In this document: piece by piece, positions 55,495 to 64,000 of the stretch
Numbering within the stretch: the stretch's first letter is position 1
Layout of the letters: each line of letters opens with the position of its first letter
DNA from: Corynebacterium doosanense CAU 212 = DSM 45436
Lineage (GTDB): Bacteria; Actinomycetota; Actinomycetes; Mycobacteriales; Mycobacteriaceae
Assembly: GCF_000767055.1 (NCBI RefSeq)
Contig: NZ_CP006764.1
Location: 1,488,001-1,552,000, forward strand
Length of the DNA stretch: 64,000 nucleotides
Reading direction: 5' to 3'
The notes under the pieces: model-generated
The model's input: the letters and a program-made list of their open reading frames with translations, nothing else
What the model was told of the DNA's origin: nothing
The model's database searches: none
Made by a program: the position numbers and the translations under genes

Positions 55495-56314
55495 GCTTCT
55501 CCAGCTCCTCGTCGGCGTCGACACCCTCGCCGAGCCCGGGCCAGGGACGTTCGAGATCGCGCAGCGCGTCGACCAGCAGGTGTTTGACCACCATGCGGGC
55601 GTAGGTCTTGTCGTCTCCGGGGATGACGTACCAGGGTGCGTCATCAGTCGACGTGCGTTCCATGGCGATCTGGTAGGCGGTCATGTACTCCTCCCACTTG
55701 CTGCGCGCGACCAGGTCGGCGGGGTCGTACTTCCACATCTTCTCGGGGTTCGTCAGCCGCTCCACGAGGTTCTCGTACTGGAACTCGCGCGAGATGTGCA
55801 GGAACACCTTGATGATGGTTGTCCCCGACGCGGCGATCTCCGACTCGAAGTCGCTGATGGCGGCGTATCTACGCTCGATTTCCGCCGGATCCGCCATGGA
55901 CTCGACCTTCTGGATGAGTACGTCCTCGTAGTGCGAGCGGTCGAAGACGGCGATCTCTCCGGCCTTGGGCAGGTGCGGGCGCACGCGCCAGAGGAAGTCC
56001 TGCTCGCGCTCCTCCTTCGTCGGCGCGCCGAAGGCCACCACGCGGGTGCCCAGCGGGCTCATCGGTTTGAGCAGGCGCTCGATCATGCCGCCCTTGCCGG
56101 AGGTATCCATGCCCTGCAGGATGACGAGGACGGATCCTGCCTTGCTGGCGAAGAGGTTCTCCTGGAGCTCACCGAGTTCGTCGTCGTGCTGAGCGAACTC
56201 CTTGTCCAGGTTGTCGTCAGCCGAAAGACCCGGCGTGGTGGCCGGGTCCAGGTCGGACAGGTGGAAACCCTCGGAGACTTTGGGGGCGAGTGCGTCGTCG
56301 GTGCTGAATCCCAT
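55481..56314 (-). CDS. ppk2: Polyphosphate kinase 2 family protein
   Basis: 277-residue PPK2 that moves phosphate between polyphosphate and nucleotides. P-loop VILQGMDTSGKGGMIERLL near 67-84, lid/Walker B region FDRSHYEDVLI near 124, and YVIPGDDKTYARMVV near 232. Which nucleotide (AMP, ADP or GDP) it uses is not clear. ATG at 56314; TAGGGT, whose TAG is the nusB stop, lies eight bases upstream. Its 3' end overlaps the YbjN gene on the other strand. Confidence 0.9.
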   Translation of the reverse strand: MGFSTDDALAPKVSEGFHLSDLDPATTPGLSADDNLDKEFAQHDDELGELQENLFASKAGSVLVILQGMDTSGKGGMIERLLKPMSPLGTRVVAFGAPTKEEREQDFLWRVRPHLPKAGEIAVFDRSHYEDVLIQKVESMADPAEIERRYAAISDFESEIAASGTTIIKVFLHISREFQYENLVERLTNPEKMWKYDPADLVARSKWEEYMTAYQIAMERTSTDDAPWYVIPGDDKTYARMVVKHLLVDALRDLERPWPGLGEGVDADEELEKLKKS

Positions 56315-56325
56315 GACGCTAAACC

Positions 56326-56811
56326 CTACTCGTCGTCGGAAACCACGTTCATCGGGTTGTCCGCGGACATCGACTGCGCGATGTCGTCGAGCACGGCGTG
56401 GATGTACGGGGCGGCGACGTCGGTGGAGTATTCGCTGGCGATCTCCACGCCGTCGACCACGCTGACGGGCGCGTCGACCTCGTCGTTGAACACGATCTCC
56501 CAAGCCAGCACGCGCAGCACGGCTCGGTCGACGGCCGGGAGGCGGCGCAGCTGCCACGTCTCGGAGAGGTAGCGCGAGATGGTGTCATCGAGCTCGTCGA
56601 GACGCTCCGCCACGCCGGTGACCAGCTGCCGGGTGTAGTCGGCGACGGGCGCGACCTCGGCGTCGCGGTCATCGGCGAGCGCGACGCGCTGCTCGACCAC
56701 GGAGACCGGGTCGACGTCGCGGAACTCCGCCTCGAAGATGATGTCCACGGCGCGGCGGCGGGCCCGGTAGCGGGAGCCGCGGCGGCGATAGTTGATGTCG
56801 GTGTTGCTCAA
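56326..56811 (-). CDS. nusB: Transcription antitermination factor NusB
   Basis: 161-residue all-helical RNA-binding protein that joins NusE on boxA RNA during rRNA antitermination. Motifs: [21 protein letters not shown] near 13-33, [16 protein letters not shown] near 98, and [13 protein letters not shown] near 122. TTG at 56811, 7 bases after the efp stop, is the only start giving the family N-terminus; no Shine-Dalgarno is evident, so it is probably coupled to efp. Confidence 0.92.
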   Translation of the reverse strand: MSNTDINYRRRGSRYRARRRAVDIIFEAEFRDVDPVSVVEQRVALADDRDAEVAPVADYTRQLVTGVAERLDELDDTISRYLSETWQLRRLPAVDRAVLRVLAWEIVFNDEVDAPVSVVDGVEIASEYSTDVAAPYIHAVLDDIAQSMSADNPMNVVSDDE

Positions 56812-56818
56812 GGTGGGA

Positions 56819-57382
56819 CTACTGAGCCACGCGGGACTGGTACTCGCCCGTGCGAGTGTCCACGCGAACAACGTTGCCGGTCTCCATGAACAGCGGGACC
56901 TGGATCTCGGCACCGGTCTCCAGGGTGGCGGGCTTCGTGCCACCGGTGGAGCGGTCGCCCTGCAGGCCCGGATCGGTGTGGGAGATGGCCAGCTCCACGG
57001 TGATGGGCAGCTCGGCGAAGAGCGCCTCACCCTCGTTGAAGGAGACCTGCACACGCATGTTCTCCAGGAGGAACTTGGCGGCGTCGCCGAACTTGGACTC
57101 GTCGAGCTCAAACTGCTCGAAGGAGCTGTCATCCATGACGACGTAGTTGGTGCCGTCGTTGTACAGGTAGGTCATGTCGCGGCGGTCCACCTGCGCGGTC
57201 TCGACCTTGACGCCGGCGTTCCAGGTCTTGTCCACGGTCTTGCCGGAGACGACGTCCTTGAGCTTGGTGCGGACGAAGGCCGGGCCCTTGCCGGGCTTGA
57301 CGTGCTGAAACTCGATGATCTGCTGGAGCTTGCCGTCAACCTTGAGCACAAGGCCGTTCTTGAAATCGGCGGTGGATGCCAC
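56819..57382 (-). CDS. efp: Elongation factor P
   Basis: 187-residue EF-P, which rescues ribosomes stalled at proline runs. Three beta domains; the tip loop reads [14 protein letters not shown] (28-41) with Lys32 at the modification position and the Pro-containing loop of Gram-positive type. GTG at 57382 has AGGAG seven bases before it. The -10 box TAGACT overlaps the pepQ stop codon. Confidence 0.96.
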   Translation of the reverse strand: MASTADFKNGLVLKVDGKLQQIIEFQHVKPGKGPAFVRTKLKDVVSGKTVDKTWNAGVKVETAQVDRRDMTYLYNDGTNYVVMDDSSFEQFELDESKFGDAAKFLLENMRVQVSFNEGEALFAELPITVELAISHTDPGLQGDRSTGGTKPATLETGAEIQVPLFMETGNVVRVDTRTGEYQSRVAQ

Positions 57383-57431
57383 GAATAGTCTCCTGGGTGA
57401 ATCTGATTGGGTCAGGGCATAAAACGTGGTC

Positions 57432-57437
57432 AGTCTA
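57432..57437 (-). promoter_or_regulatory. -10 box TAGACT of efp-nusB
   Basis: TAGACT on the minus strand, its TAG being the pepQ stop codon (57437-57435). The efp leader would be about 44 bases and includes AGGAG. Confidence 0.5.
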
Positions 57438-58526
57438 CACCACGAGCAGGTCTTTCCCCGCATTGGTGATGATCTTCGGGCCGCCCGCGCCGATGATGAG
57501 GGTGTCCTCGATCCGCACCCCGCCCCGGCCGGGGACGTAGATTCCCGGCTCGATGGTCAGCGTCATGTTCTCCGCGAGTGTGCCGGTCCCGGACTGCGCG
57601 GCGTACGGGCCCTCGTGCACGTCCAGGCCGATGCCGTGGCCGGTGGAGTGGGAGAAGTACTCGCCGTAGCCGCCGGCGGCGATGATGTCCCGGCAGGCCG
57701 CGTCGACGTCGACAAGCTCTGTACCCACCGTCGCGGCCTCCACCCCGGCGAGCTGCGCCTGCAGCACCAGCTCGTAGATCTCGCGCTCGAACTCCCCCAC
57801 CTCGCCGACCACGAGGGTACGGGTCATGTCGGAGTTGTAGCCGCGCACGTGCGCGCCGAAGTCGATGGTGACCAGGTCTCCGGTCTCGATGACCCGGTCG
57901 GACGCGCCGTGGTGCGGCTTCGCGGAGTTGGGCCCGGAGGCGACGATGGTGTCGAAGCTGGTGTGCTCCGATCCGGCGCGGCGCATGAGGTACTCCAGGT
58001 CCGCGGCGACGTCGCGCTCGGTGCGCCCGGCGGCGACCCCGCCCTGCTCCAGCAGCTCGGTGAAGGCTGCGGTGGCGAGCTGGGCGACGGATTCCAGCTC
58101 GGCCAGCTCACCACCGTCCTTGACCAGGCGCAGCGGCTCCACCAACCCGGAGACCGGGACGAGGGTGATGTCCTCGGGGACGGAGCCCTGCAGCTTCTCG
58201 AAGGCCGCCACGCTGAGGTGCGCCGACTCCACGCCGACCCGGCGAGACTCGTCGATGCCCTCGAGCAGGGCGAGGGTGGTGCGCCGGTCGATGAGCGCGG
58301 CGATGTCCGGGACCTCGGCCGCGATCTGGGTGGTGTACCGGCCGTCGGTGGCGATGCGTGCGCTGCGGTCACTGCCCACCAGCAGGGCCGCGTTCGAACC
58401 GGAGAACCCGGAGAGGTAGCGGATGTTGGTGAGGTCGGTGAGCAGCATCGCGTCCAGGCGCCGCGCGGCGAGCTCCGTGGCCAGCTGACGCCGGCGGGTG
58501 TCAAAGCGGTTGTCTGCGAATACCAT
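57435..58526 (-). CDS. pepQ: M24-family Xaa-Pro peptidase
   Basis: 363-residue creatinase-fold metallopeptidase acting on Xaa-Pro bonds. Metal ligands: Asp in [18 protein letters not shown] near 220-232, His in [15 protein letters not shown] near 295, Glu in TIEPGIYV and [10 protein letters not shown]-terminal creatinase-like domain about 1-130. The ATG at 58526 is six bases after TAGTGT (58538-58533), so it is probably leaderless. Directly upstream of efp, the common arrangement; the link of proline peptides and EF-P is suggestive. Confidence 0.94.
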   Translation of the reverse strand: MVFADNRFDTRRRQLATELAARRLDAMLLTDLTNIRYLSGFSGSNAALLVGSDRSARIATDGRYTTQIAAEVPDIAALIDRRTTLALLEGIDESRRVGVESAHLSVAAFEKLQGSVPEDITLVPVSGLVEPLRLVKDGGELAELESVAQLATAAFTELLEQGGVAAGRTERDVAADLEYLMRRAGSEHTSFDTIVASGPNSAKPHHGASDRVIETGDLVTIDFGAHVRGYNSDMTRTLVVGEVGEFEREIYELVLQAQLAGVEAATVGTELVDVDAACRDIIAAGGYGEYFSHSTGHGIGLDVHEGPYAAQSGTGTLAENMTLTIEPGIYVPGRGGVRIEDTLIIGAGGPKIITNAGKDLLVV

Positions 58527-58555
58527 GCACCCACACTACCCAGCCGGGGCGGGCA

Positions 58556-58990
58556 CTAGGGCGTGAAATACCCCAGCGCCGCGAGGTAACCGTAGGAACC
58601 CAGGCCGGCGATGACCCCGCGGGCGATCGGCGAGAGGTAGGAGTGCTGGCGGAACGGCTCCCTGGCGTGCACGTTGGTCAGGTGCACCTCGACGAAGCCG
58701 TCGCCGTCGGCGATCTCCGCGAGGGCGTCGCGAAGCGCCACTGACGTGTGGGTGAAGCCGCCGGGGTTGATGATCACCGGCCAGCCGTGGTCCGCGGCCT
58801 CGTGGACCGAGTCGATGAGTTCGCCCTCGTGGTTGGACTGGCGGAAGTCGACGGTGAGACCGAGCTCGCCCGCGCGCGCGGCGCACGCCTGCTCGACGTC
58901 GGCGAGCGTGGCGGTTCCGTAGACCTCCGGCTGGCGTTTGCCCAGCCGGTTGAGGTTGGGGCCGTTGAGGATCATCACGGTAGTACTCAT
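58556..58990 (-). CDS. aroQ: 3-dehydroquinate dehydratase, type II
   Basis: 144-residue shikimate-pathway enzyme. Signature motifs: [19 protein letters not shown] (7-25, catalytic Tyr), [10 protein letters not shown] near 51, [16 protein letters not shown] near 74, and [17 protein letters not shown] near 99. AAGGAAG precedes the ATG. Clustered with aroB, aroK, aroC and aroE. Confidence 0.96.
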   Translation of the reverse strand: MSTTVMILNGPNLNRLGKRQPEVYGTATLADVEQACAARAGELGLTVDFRQSNHEGELIDSVHEAADHGWPVIINPGGFTHTSVALRDALAEIADGDGFVEVHLTNVHAREPFRQHSYLSPIARGVIAGLGSYGYLAALGYFTP

Positions 58991-59005
58991 TGTCTGCGGC
59001 TTCCT

Positions 59006-60079
59006 TTAGCTAGTGATGCGGTCGTAGGCGGCGCGCAGCTCGTCGAGCCCCGGGCCCTGGATGCGGGTGGTGCGCCCGACCTCGCCGTCGAGGGCGACGA
59101 AACGGAGACGGCCGTCGCGGTTCTTTTTGTCCCGGGTCATCACCCGGTAGAGGTCGTCGAAGCGGCCGGGCTCATAGGTGGTGGGCAGGCCCACGGACTC
59201 CAGCACCGCGCGGTGGCGGGCGAGCAGGTCGTCGTCGATGAGCCCGCGGGCGTGGGAGAGCTCCGCGATGAACATCATGCCCACGGCGACGGCGTTGCCG
59301 TGGCGCCAGCGGTAGTTCTCGAAGTGCTCGACGGCGTGACCGAAGGTGTGGCCGTAGTTGAGAATCTCCCGCTCCCCGGCCTCCTTGAGGTCGGCCGAGA
59401 CCACGCGGGCCTTGACGGCGACGGAACGGTAGATGAGCTCCGCCATCCGCGCCGAGGGCTCGAGGCATTCGCGCACGTTCTCCTCGTAGTGACGCAGGAT
59501 TTCTTCGTCGGCGATGAATCCGGTCTTGATGATCTCCGCCGAGCCGGCGCTGACGTCCTCCTCACCGAGGGTGTAGAGCCGGTCGAGGTCGATGAACACC
59601 GCGTGGGGTTCGTGGAAGGCGCCGACGAGGTTCTTGCCCGCGGCGGTGTTGAAACCGGTCTTGCCGCCGACCGCGGCGTCGACCATGGCCAGCAGCGTGG
59701 TGGGCACGAGGACGACATCCACCCCGCGCATCCACGTGGCGGCCACAAAACCCGCGAGATCGGTGGCCGCTCCCCCGCCGAGGCCGATGATGAGGTCTCG
59801 GCGACCGAACGCCTCCGCACCGAGCGCATCCCACAGCTGGGTGGCGGTCTCGACGGTCTTGCCGTCCTCGGCGTCCGGGGTGGCCAGCAGGTGCACGGTG
59901 GTGCCCGAGGCGCCGATCTCCTCGGCCAGTTCGCGGGCCACGGCCGCCAGCGTGGGCTGGTGGATGATGGCCACCTGCGCCGCGCCGTGCGCGCGCACCT
60001 TGGCGGCCACCGAGCCGGTGAGGCGGTGGCCGATGGTGACTTCGTAGGGATTCGGGCCGGTGACGGTGATCGTCTGCAT
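59006..60079 (-). CDS. aroB: 3-dehydroquinate synthase
   Basis: 357-residue NAD- and metal-dependent enzyme closing the first carbocycle of the shikimate pathway. Motifs: [20 protein letters not shown] near 98, metal ligands Glu in SAEIIKTGF near 181, His in [12 protein letters not shown] near 243, and His in [10 protein letters not shown] near 259. Follows aroK by 23 bases. Confidence 0.96.
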   Translation of the reverse strand: MQTITVTGPNPYEVTIGHRLTGSVAAKVRAHGAAQVAIIHQPTLAAVARELAEEIGASGTTVHLLATPDAEDGKTVETATQLWDALGAEAFGRRDLIIGLGGGAATDLAGFVAATWMRGVDVVLVPTTLLAMVDAAVGGKTGFNTAAGKNLVGAFHEPHAVFIDLDRLYTLGEEDVSAGSAEIIKTGFIADEEILRHYEENVRECLEPSARMAELIYRSVAVKARVVSADLKEAGEREILNYGHTFGHAVEHFENYRWRHGNAVAVGMMFIAELSHARGLIDDDLLARHRAVLESVGLPTTYEPGRFDDLYRVMTRDKKNRDGRLRFVALDGEVGRTTRIQGPGLDELRAAYDRITS

Positions 60080-60102
60080 GGTTCTCGGTGCTCCTTTACG
60101 TG

Positions 60103-60651
60103 TCAGATGGTCTCGAGGAAACCGAGGATCTCGGCGACCAGGCCGGGGGGCGTCTTTTCGTCGCTACGCACGCGGTAGTCAGACACCTCACGGTAGTAGT
60201 CCTCCCGGCTCTCCAGCAGGCGACGGTAGTGCGCGCGCGGGTCCTCCGCCTGCAGCACCGGGCGGGAATCCTCATTGCGCGTGCGCCGGAATCCCTCCTC
60301 GGCGCTGACGTCGATCCACACGACGGTGTGGTTGAGCAGCTGCGCGCGGGTCGCCGCGGAGAGCACGGCGCCGCCGCCGAGGCTGACCACCCCGCCCGAC
60401 TTCAGCGCGGTGGCCACCGCCTCCTCCTCCAGCGCACGGAACGCCGGCTCACCGAGCTCAGTGAACACCTGGCCGCAGGACTTCTGCTGCGACTGCTCGA
60501 TGATGTGGTCGGAGTCCACCAGCGTGAGGCTCAGGGCCCGCGCCAATCGGCGCCCGATCGACGACTTCCCCGCCCCGGGCGGTCCGACAAGCACGATTAC
60601 GGGCGTGGTGGGACACATGTTCGCCACGGTCTCTACCTCTGTGTTGGGCAT
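60103..60651 (-). CDS. aroK: Shikimate kinase
   Basis: 182-residue kinase. P-loop [16 protein letters not shown] near 20, shikimate-binding DSDHIIE near 43, GGGAVL near 90, and the lid segment SRPVLQ near 128. ATG at 60651, four bases after the aroC stop, has GGAG about ten bases upstream; a further in-frame ATG 12 codons on is an alternative start because the first residues are not conserved. Confidence 0.94.
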   Translation of the reverse strand: MPNTEVETVANMCPTTPVIVLVGPPGAGKSSIGRRLARALSLTLVDSDHIIEQSQQKSCGQVFTELGEPAFRALEEEAVATALKSGGVVSLGGGAVLSAATRAQLLNHTVVWIDVSAEEGFRRTRNEDSRPVLQAEDPRAHYRRLLESREDYYREVSDYRVRSDEKTPPGLVAEILGFLETI

Positions 60652-60655
60652 GTCC

Positions 60656-61864
60656 CTACTCTCCGAAGCGCAGTCGCTGCCGCACGTACGCAGTATACGA
60701 ATCAATGTTGCGCTGGGTCTCCGCGAGCGAGTCGCCGCCGAACTTCTCCAGCACGGCGCGGGCCAGCACGAGCGCGACCATCGCCTCGGCGACCACGCCC
60801 GCCGCGGGGACCGCGCACACGTCGGAGCGCTGGTGGATACCCGTGGCAGCCGAACCGTCCTTCATGTCCACGGTCTTCAGAGCCCGGGGCACGGTGGAGA
60901 TGGGTTTCATGGCCGCGCGCACACGCAGGACCTGGCCGTTGGTCATGCCGCCCTCGAGGCCGCCGGCGCGGTTGCTCAGCCGGTCCACGCCGTCCTCGGT
61001 GCGCACCATCTCGTCGTGCGCCTCGGAGCCGCGGCGCCGGGCCTCCTCGAAGCCGTCGCCGATCTGCACGCCCTTGATGGCCTGGATGCCCATGAGCGCG
61101 GCGGCGAGCTGGGCGTCCAACCGGTCGTCGCCCGAGATGTGTGATCCCAGGCCGATGGGCAGGCCCTCGACCACGACCTCGACGATGCCGCCGAGGGTGT
61201 CACCGGCCTTCTTCGCGGCGTCGATGGCCGCGACCATGGACTCACCCGCCGCGGCGTCGAAAGCGCGGGTGGGGTTGTCGTCGATCGCGTCGATGTCGGC
61301 CGCCGTGGGTGCCGGGCCGGTGTAGGGCTCGGACTCGCCGATGGAGATGACGTGGGAGATGACCTCCACGCCGAGGGTCTCGCGCAGGAAGGACCGCGCG
61401 ACGGTGGCGGCGGCGACCCGGGCGGCGGTCTCGCGCGCGGAGGAGCGCTCGAGGATCGGCCGGGCCTCGTCGACGCCGTACTTCACCATGCCGGCGAAGT
61501 CGGCGTGCCCGGGGCGCGGGCGGGTGAGCTGGGCGCCGCGCCCGGAGTTCATGGCCTGGGCGATCTCGGGATCCTCCAGGTCCACCGCCTCCGGCGACAT
61601 GATGGTGGTCCACTTCGGCCACTCCGAGTTGCCGATGAGAATGGAGATGGGGCTGCCCATGGTCAACCCGTGACGCACTCCCGTAAGCAGGGTCAACTCG
61701 TCGGCCTCGAACTTCATGCGTGCGCCGCGGCCGTAGCCCAGGCGCCGGCGGGCGAGCTGCCGGGAGATCTCCCCGGCATCGACGGGCACGCCGGCGGGCA
61801 TGTGTTCGATCATGGCCACCAGGGCCTGGCCGTGTGATTCCCCTGCGGTAGTCCAACGAAGCAT
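60656..61864 (-). CDS. aroC: Chorismate synthase
   Basis: 402-residue FMN-dependent enzyme making chorismate. Signatures: [18 protein letters not shown] near 8, [14 protein letters not shown] near 119-132, and the C-terminal [15 protein letters not shown] near 345. Full length. The start codon lacks a strong ribosome-binding site (GGGG just before ATG). First of aroC-K-B-Q on this strand. Confidence 0.96.
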   Translation of the reverse strand: MLRWTTAGESHGQALVAMIEHMPAGVPVDAGEISRQLARRRLGYGRGARMKFEADELTLLTGVRHGLTMGSPISILIGNSEWPKWTTIMSPEAVDLEDPEIAQAMNSGRGAQLTRPRPGHADFAGMVKYGVDEARPILERSSARETAARVAAATVARSFLRETLGVEVISHVISIGESEPYTGPAPTAADIDAIDDNPTRAFDAAAGESMVAAIDAAKKAGDTLGGIVEVVVEGLPIGLGSHISGDDRLDAQLAAALMGIQAIKGVQIGDGFEEARRRGSEAHDEMVRTEDGVDRLSNRAGGLEGGMTNGQVLRVRAAMKPISTVPRALKTVDMKDGSAATGIHQRSDVCAVPAAGVVAEAMVALVLARAVLEKFGGDSLAETQRNIDSYTAYVRQRLRFGE

Positions 61865-61915
61865 TACCCCAGTATCCCACGGCCCGCGCCACGCTGCGGA
61901 ATTGACCTCGTCTAG

Positions 61916-62338
61916 TCACCACACCACACCCACCGCGAGCGCGACGGCGGCCACGACGATCATCGGTGGGCCGTGCGCGGTCGCGGGCTGCTTATCGACG
62001 ACCCCTGCCACCACTCCGGCCAGCCCGGCCAGGCCGATGGCGGCGAGAACGCCCGCCACACCCGCCGCCGCGGCCACGAGAATGCCCAGCGTGACGGCCA
62101 GTTTGATATCCCCTCCCCCGACCCCGCCGACGAGCAGACCGACCACCAGGTAGAGCGCCGGCCAGAGCAGCCCGGCGAGCAGCACCCCGGGGGCGAGGAG
62201 CGCTGAAGTGACCAGCGCGGAGGCCGCGACGGGCAGGGTGAGGGGGTCGGGAAGGCGGTGGGAACGGGCGTCGACAAGCATCAGGGACGCACCCCAGCAG
62301 CACAGCACCGGGGCGGAGAGACAGACGGTGACCCACAT
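61916..62338 (-). CDS. A24 (prepilin/type IV leader) peptidase-like membrane protein
   Basis: 140-residue membrane protein with about five hydrophobic segments. Both aspartates of A24 aspartyl peptidases are visible: one in DARSHRLPDPLTLP near 24-37 and one in VGGGDIKLAV (GxGD motif) near 75. The short form lacking the N-terminal methylase domain is usual in actinobacteria. ATG at 62338 is 11 bases after aroE. No pilin gene lies in this window, so its substrate is unknown. Confidence 0.85.
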   Translation of the reverse strand: MWVTVCLSAPVLCCWGASLMLVDARSHRLPDPLTLPVAASALVTSALLAPGVLLAGLLWPALYLVVGLLVGGVGGGDIKLAVTLGILVAAAAGVAGVLAAIGLAGLAGVVAGVVDKQPATAHGPPMIVVAAVALAVGVVW

Positions 62339-62349
62339 GGGGTCTGACG

Positions 62350-63180
62350 CTAGGACACCTGCGCGAGGGACAGGAGGAGGGCGTCCCACATCTGTGGATA
62401 AGGTGCGGCGCGGCCCGTGAAAAGCTCGAACTGTGGATAAGCCTGGTGCGCGAGCATCACGTGTCCACCCACTGTGGGATAACCGTTGCTGGCGGCGCTG
62501 ACGGTCAGCGGCGTGGGCCAGGGATCGTAGATGACGTCGAGGATCGGCGCGTGGCCGAGCGACGATTCATGCCCGGCCAGTCCGGCGGAGGGGACGGTGG
62601 AGACGATGAGATCATTCGCCCTACTCAGGGAGAGGAGGTCGGCCGAGAAGTCGACGTAGGTGACGTTGAGCCCGCGGTGAGCGACGAGGTCGCCGAGCTC
62701 CGCCGAGCGGTCCGAGCGGTTGAGCACGGTGATGTCGGTGACCCCGGCGTCGGCGAGGGCCCACAGCGCGGGCCGGGCCGTCCCGCCGGCGCCGATGATC
62801 ACGGCGGAGGTGACGCGGGAGAGGTCGCCCCGGAAGAGCTCGGAGAGTGCGCCGGTGACCCCGTCGACGTCGGTGTTGTCGGCGAACCATCCCGCACCGC
62901 GGCGCACCAGGGTGTTGGCGGAGCCGATGAGGCGCGCGCGCTCGGAGACCTCGTCGGCGAGCTCCAGCGCCGCGAACTTCCCCGGCATGGTCACGGAGAA
63001 ACCGACGAAGGACGGGTCCGCCCCCCGGACGGTCGCGGCCAGGCCGGCCGCGTCGACCTCGATGCGGGAGTACTCCCAGTCGTCCAGGCCCAGCGCCCGG
63101 TACCCGGAGTTGTGCATCACGGGCGAGCGGGAGTGCTCGATGGGTGAGCCGAGGACGGCGGCGCGGTGGCGGATCTCCAC
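62350..63180 (-). CDS. aroE: Shikimate 5-dehydrogenase
   Basis: 276-residue NADP-type dehydrogenase. Shikimate-binding PIEHSRSPVMHN near 13-24, catalytic Lys in FSVTMPGKFAAL near 68, catalytic Asp in NTDVDGVTGAL near 104, and Rossmann IIGAGGTARPALWAL near 130. It could also be a YdiB/Ael-type paralogue, but location with aro genes favours AroE. It follows mltG by 8 bases. Confidence 0.93.
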   Translation of the reverse strand: MEIRHRAAVLGSPIEHSRSPVMHNSGYRALGLDDWEYSRIEVDAAGLAATVRGADPSFVGFSVTMPGKFAALELADEVSERARLIGSANTLVRRGAGWFADNTDVDGVTGALSELFRGDLSRVTSAVIIGAGGTARPALWALADAGVTDITVLNRSDRSAELGDLVAHRGLNVTYVDFSADLLSLSRANDLIVSTVPSAGLAGHESSLGHAPILDVIYDPWPTPLTVSAASNGYPTVGGHVMLAHQAYPQFELFTGRAAPYPQMWDALLLSLAQVS

Positions 63181-63188
63181 GTCGGCGG

Positions 63189-64000
63189 CTAGCGGTTCGA
63201 GTCCAGCACGCCGCCCTCGATGGCCTGCTGCACGTCGGCGAGGTGGTCCTCGAAGGTGTCGTTGAAGACGGTGGTGCCGTTCTGGTCGACGGTGACGAAG
63301 AAGAGCCAGTTGCCCTCGGCCGGGTTCTCCATCGCGGAGATGGCCTCATCGCTGGGCGAGGCGATGGGGGTCTGCGGCAGGCCGTCCATGGCGTAGGTGT
63401 TCCACGGCGTCACGGCCGCGCGGGCCTCGTCGGTGGTGGCCACCTCGACGTCCTCCAGGCCGTAGTTCACGGTGGAGTCGAACTCGAGGCGCATGGGCTC
63501 GGCGATGCGGTTGAGGATGACCCGGGCGACCTTGTCGAATTCGCCTGCCGGTGCCTCGCGCTCGACGAGGGACGCCGCGGTGAGCAGCTCGTAGGGGCTC
63601 AGGCCGATGGCGCTGGCCCGGTCGACGATGCCGGTGTCGTTGTACTTGCGGGTGCTCCGGCTGATGAGGTCGGTGAGGATCTGCTGGGCGTCCATGCTCG
63701 GGTCGATGACGTACTGGCCCGGGGCGATGAGGCCCTCGATGCGCTTGGCGTCGTTGCCGCGCTCGCGGATCTGCTCGACGGCCCATTCCGGGGCACCGAG
63801 CTCGACCGGGTCGACGGTCGCCGCGACCTGCTGGAGCTGGTCGACGGAGACGCAGCCCTCCTGCTGGCCGTCCTGGCAGGAGACCTGGGAGATCTGGGAG
63901 TAGATGCCGAAGCGGGTGTCGCCGCCGACGACCTTGACGTCGAGCAGCGTGGCTCCGCCGTGGACGTCGAGCAGCTCAACCTGGTTCTCCGGGCTGGTGA
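63189..64000 (-). CDS. mltG: Endolytic murein transglycosylase MltG (5' end cut by window edge)
   Basis: C-terminal about 270 residues of a YceG/MltG protein, open to the right edge of the window. The catalytic Glu is in LTAASLVEREAPAGEF; other family motifs are YELLTAAS, RVILNRIAEPMRLEFDSTVNY, and GLPQTPIASP with NWLFFVTVDQNGTTVFNDTFEDH at the end. It cleaves nascent peptidoglycan strands in the membrane; the N-terminal membrane anchor must lie beyond the window. Upstream of aroE as in other Actinobacteria. Confidence 0.92.
   Translation of the reverse strand, partial: TSPENQVELLDVHGGATLLDVKVVGGDTRFGIYSQISQVSCQDGQQEGCVSVDQLQQVAATVDPVELGAPEWAVEQIRERGNDAKRIEGLIAPGQYVIDPSMDAQQILTDLISRSTRKYNDTGIVDRASAIGLSPYELLTAASLVEREAPAGEFDKVARVILNRIAEPMRLEFDSTVNYGLEDVEVATTDEARAAVTPWNTYAMDGLPQTPIASPSDEAISAMENPAEGNWLFFVTVDQNGTTVFNDTFEDHLADVQQAIEGGVLDSNR

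Noticed and set aside
63189..64000. A small 168-codon gene starting at 63695
   Set aside because: The same frame continues to the window edge with MltG-like sequence, so the internal ATG is not the start.

Overview
This is chromosomal core-genome DNA from a GC-rich Corynebacterium. I cannot name the species from sequence alone. The genus is suggested by MptB (lipomannan mannosyltransferase), an mIHF-type nucleoid protein, OpcA beside Zwf, a PriA without helicase motifs, and a gene order (suf, mptB, ABC, ctaA, qor, ctaB, tkt-tal-zwf-opcA-pgl, secG-tpi-pgk-gap, whiA-yvcK-rapZ-uvrC, rib, rsmB-fmt-def-priA-metK-coaBC-rpoZ-gmk-mihF, pyr, efp, aro) that closely follows what I know of C. glutamicum and, in part, mycobacteria. 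I see no phage, insertion sequence, CRISPR array, rRNA or tRNA. Every complete gene appears intact; only the two edge genes are cut.

Layout. 1-7.9 kb (minus): an ABC-F ATPase cut by the left edge, then the Fe-S assembly operon sufR-B-D-C-S-U-T. 8.0-13.4 kb (plus): mptB, a two-gene ABC exporter, heme A synthase ctaA and a quinone reductase. 13.5-14.4 kb (minus): ctaB. 14.7-21.3 kb (plus): the pentose phosphate cluster tkt-tal-zwf-opcA-pgl, closed by a bidirectional terminator. 21.3-24.8 kb (minus): gap-pgk-tpiA-secG. 25-30.6 kb (minus): whiA, yvcK, rapZ, uvrC and a PH-domain membrane protein. 30.7-34.7 kb (minus): rpe and riboflavin genes ribD-ribC-ribBA-ribH. 34.8-35.5 kb (plus): an EchA6-like acyl-CoA binding protein followed by an unusual cluster of nested palindromes. 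35.7-44.6 kb (minus): housekeeping genes from rsmB to mihF. 44.8-53.0 kb (minus): the complete set of pyrimidine genes visible here, pyrR-B-C-carA-carB-pyrF. 53.1-55.5 kb (plus): a sugar-epimerase-like fusion protein with a minisatellite at its stop codon, and two YbjN proteins. 55.5-64 kb (minus): ppk2, nusB, efp, pepQ, the aro genes, a prepilin-type peptidase and mltG (cut by the right edge).

How the genes work together: Fe-S assembly, heme A synthesis (ctaA, ctaB) and the quinone reductase serve respiration; tkt to pgl and gap/pgk/tpi interconnect glycolysis and the pentose phosphate pathway; rpe links to riboflavin synthesis, which also starts from a pentose phosphate; aroQ/B/K/C/E carry out most of the shikimate pathway, fed by erythrose 4-phosphate.

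The most interesting material lies between or at the edges of genes: a roughly 200-base block of four nested palindromes (35519-35720), a McbR-type operator upstream of metK, a candidate PyrR-controlled RNA switch that can hide the pyrR ribosome-binding site, a strong 15-bp hairpin between gap and pgk, a 9-bp repeat array that contains a stop codon, a recurrent leaderless-start architecture, TAG stop codons that double as -10 boxes, and the absence of ppc from its usual place. I did not find a wholly new gene system; the coding content is orthodox.
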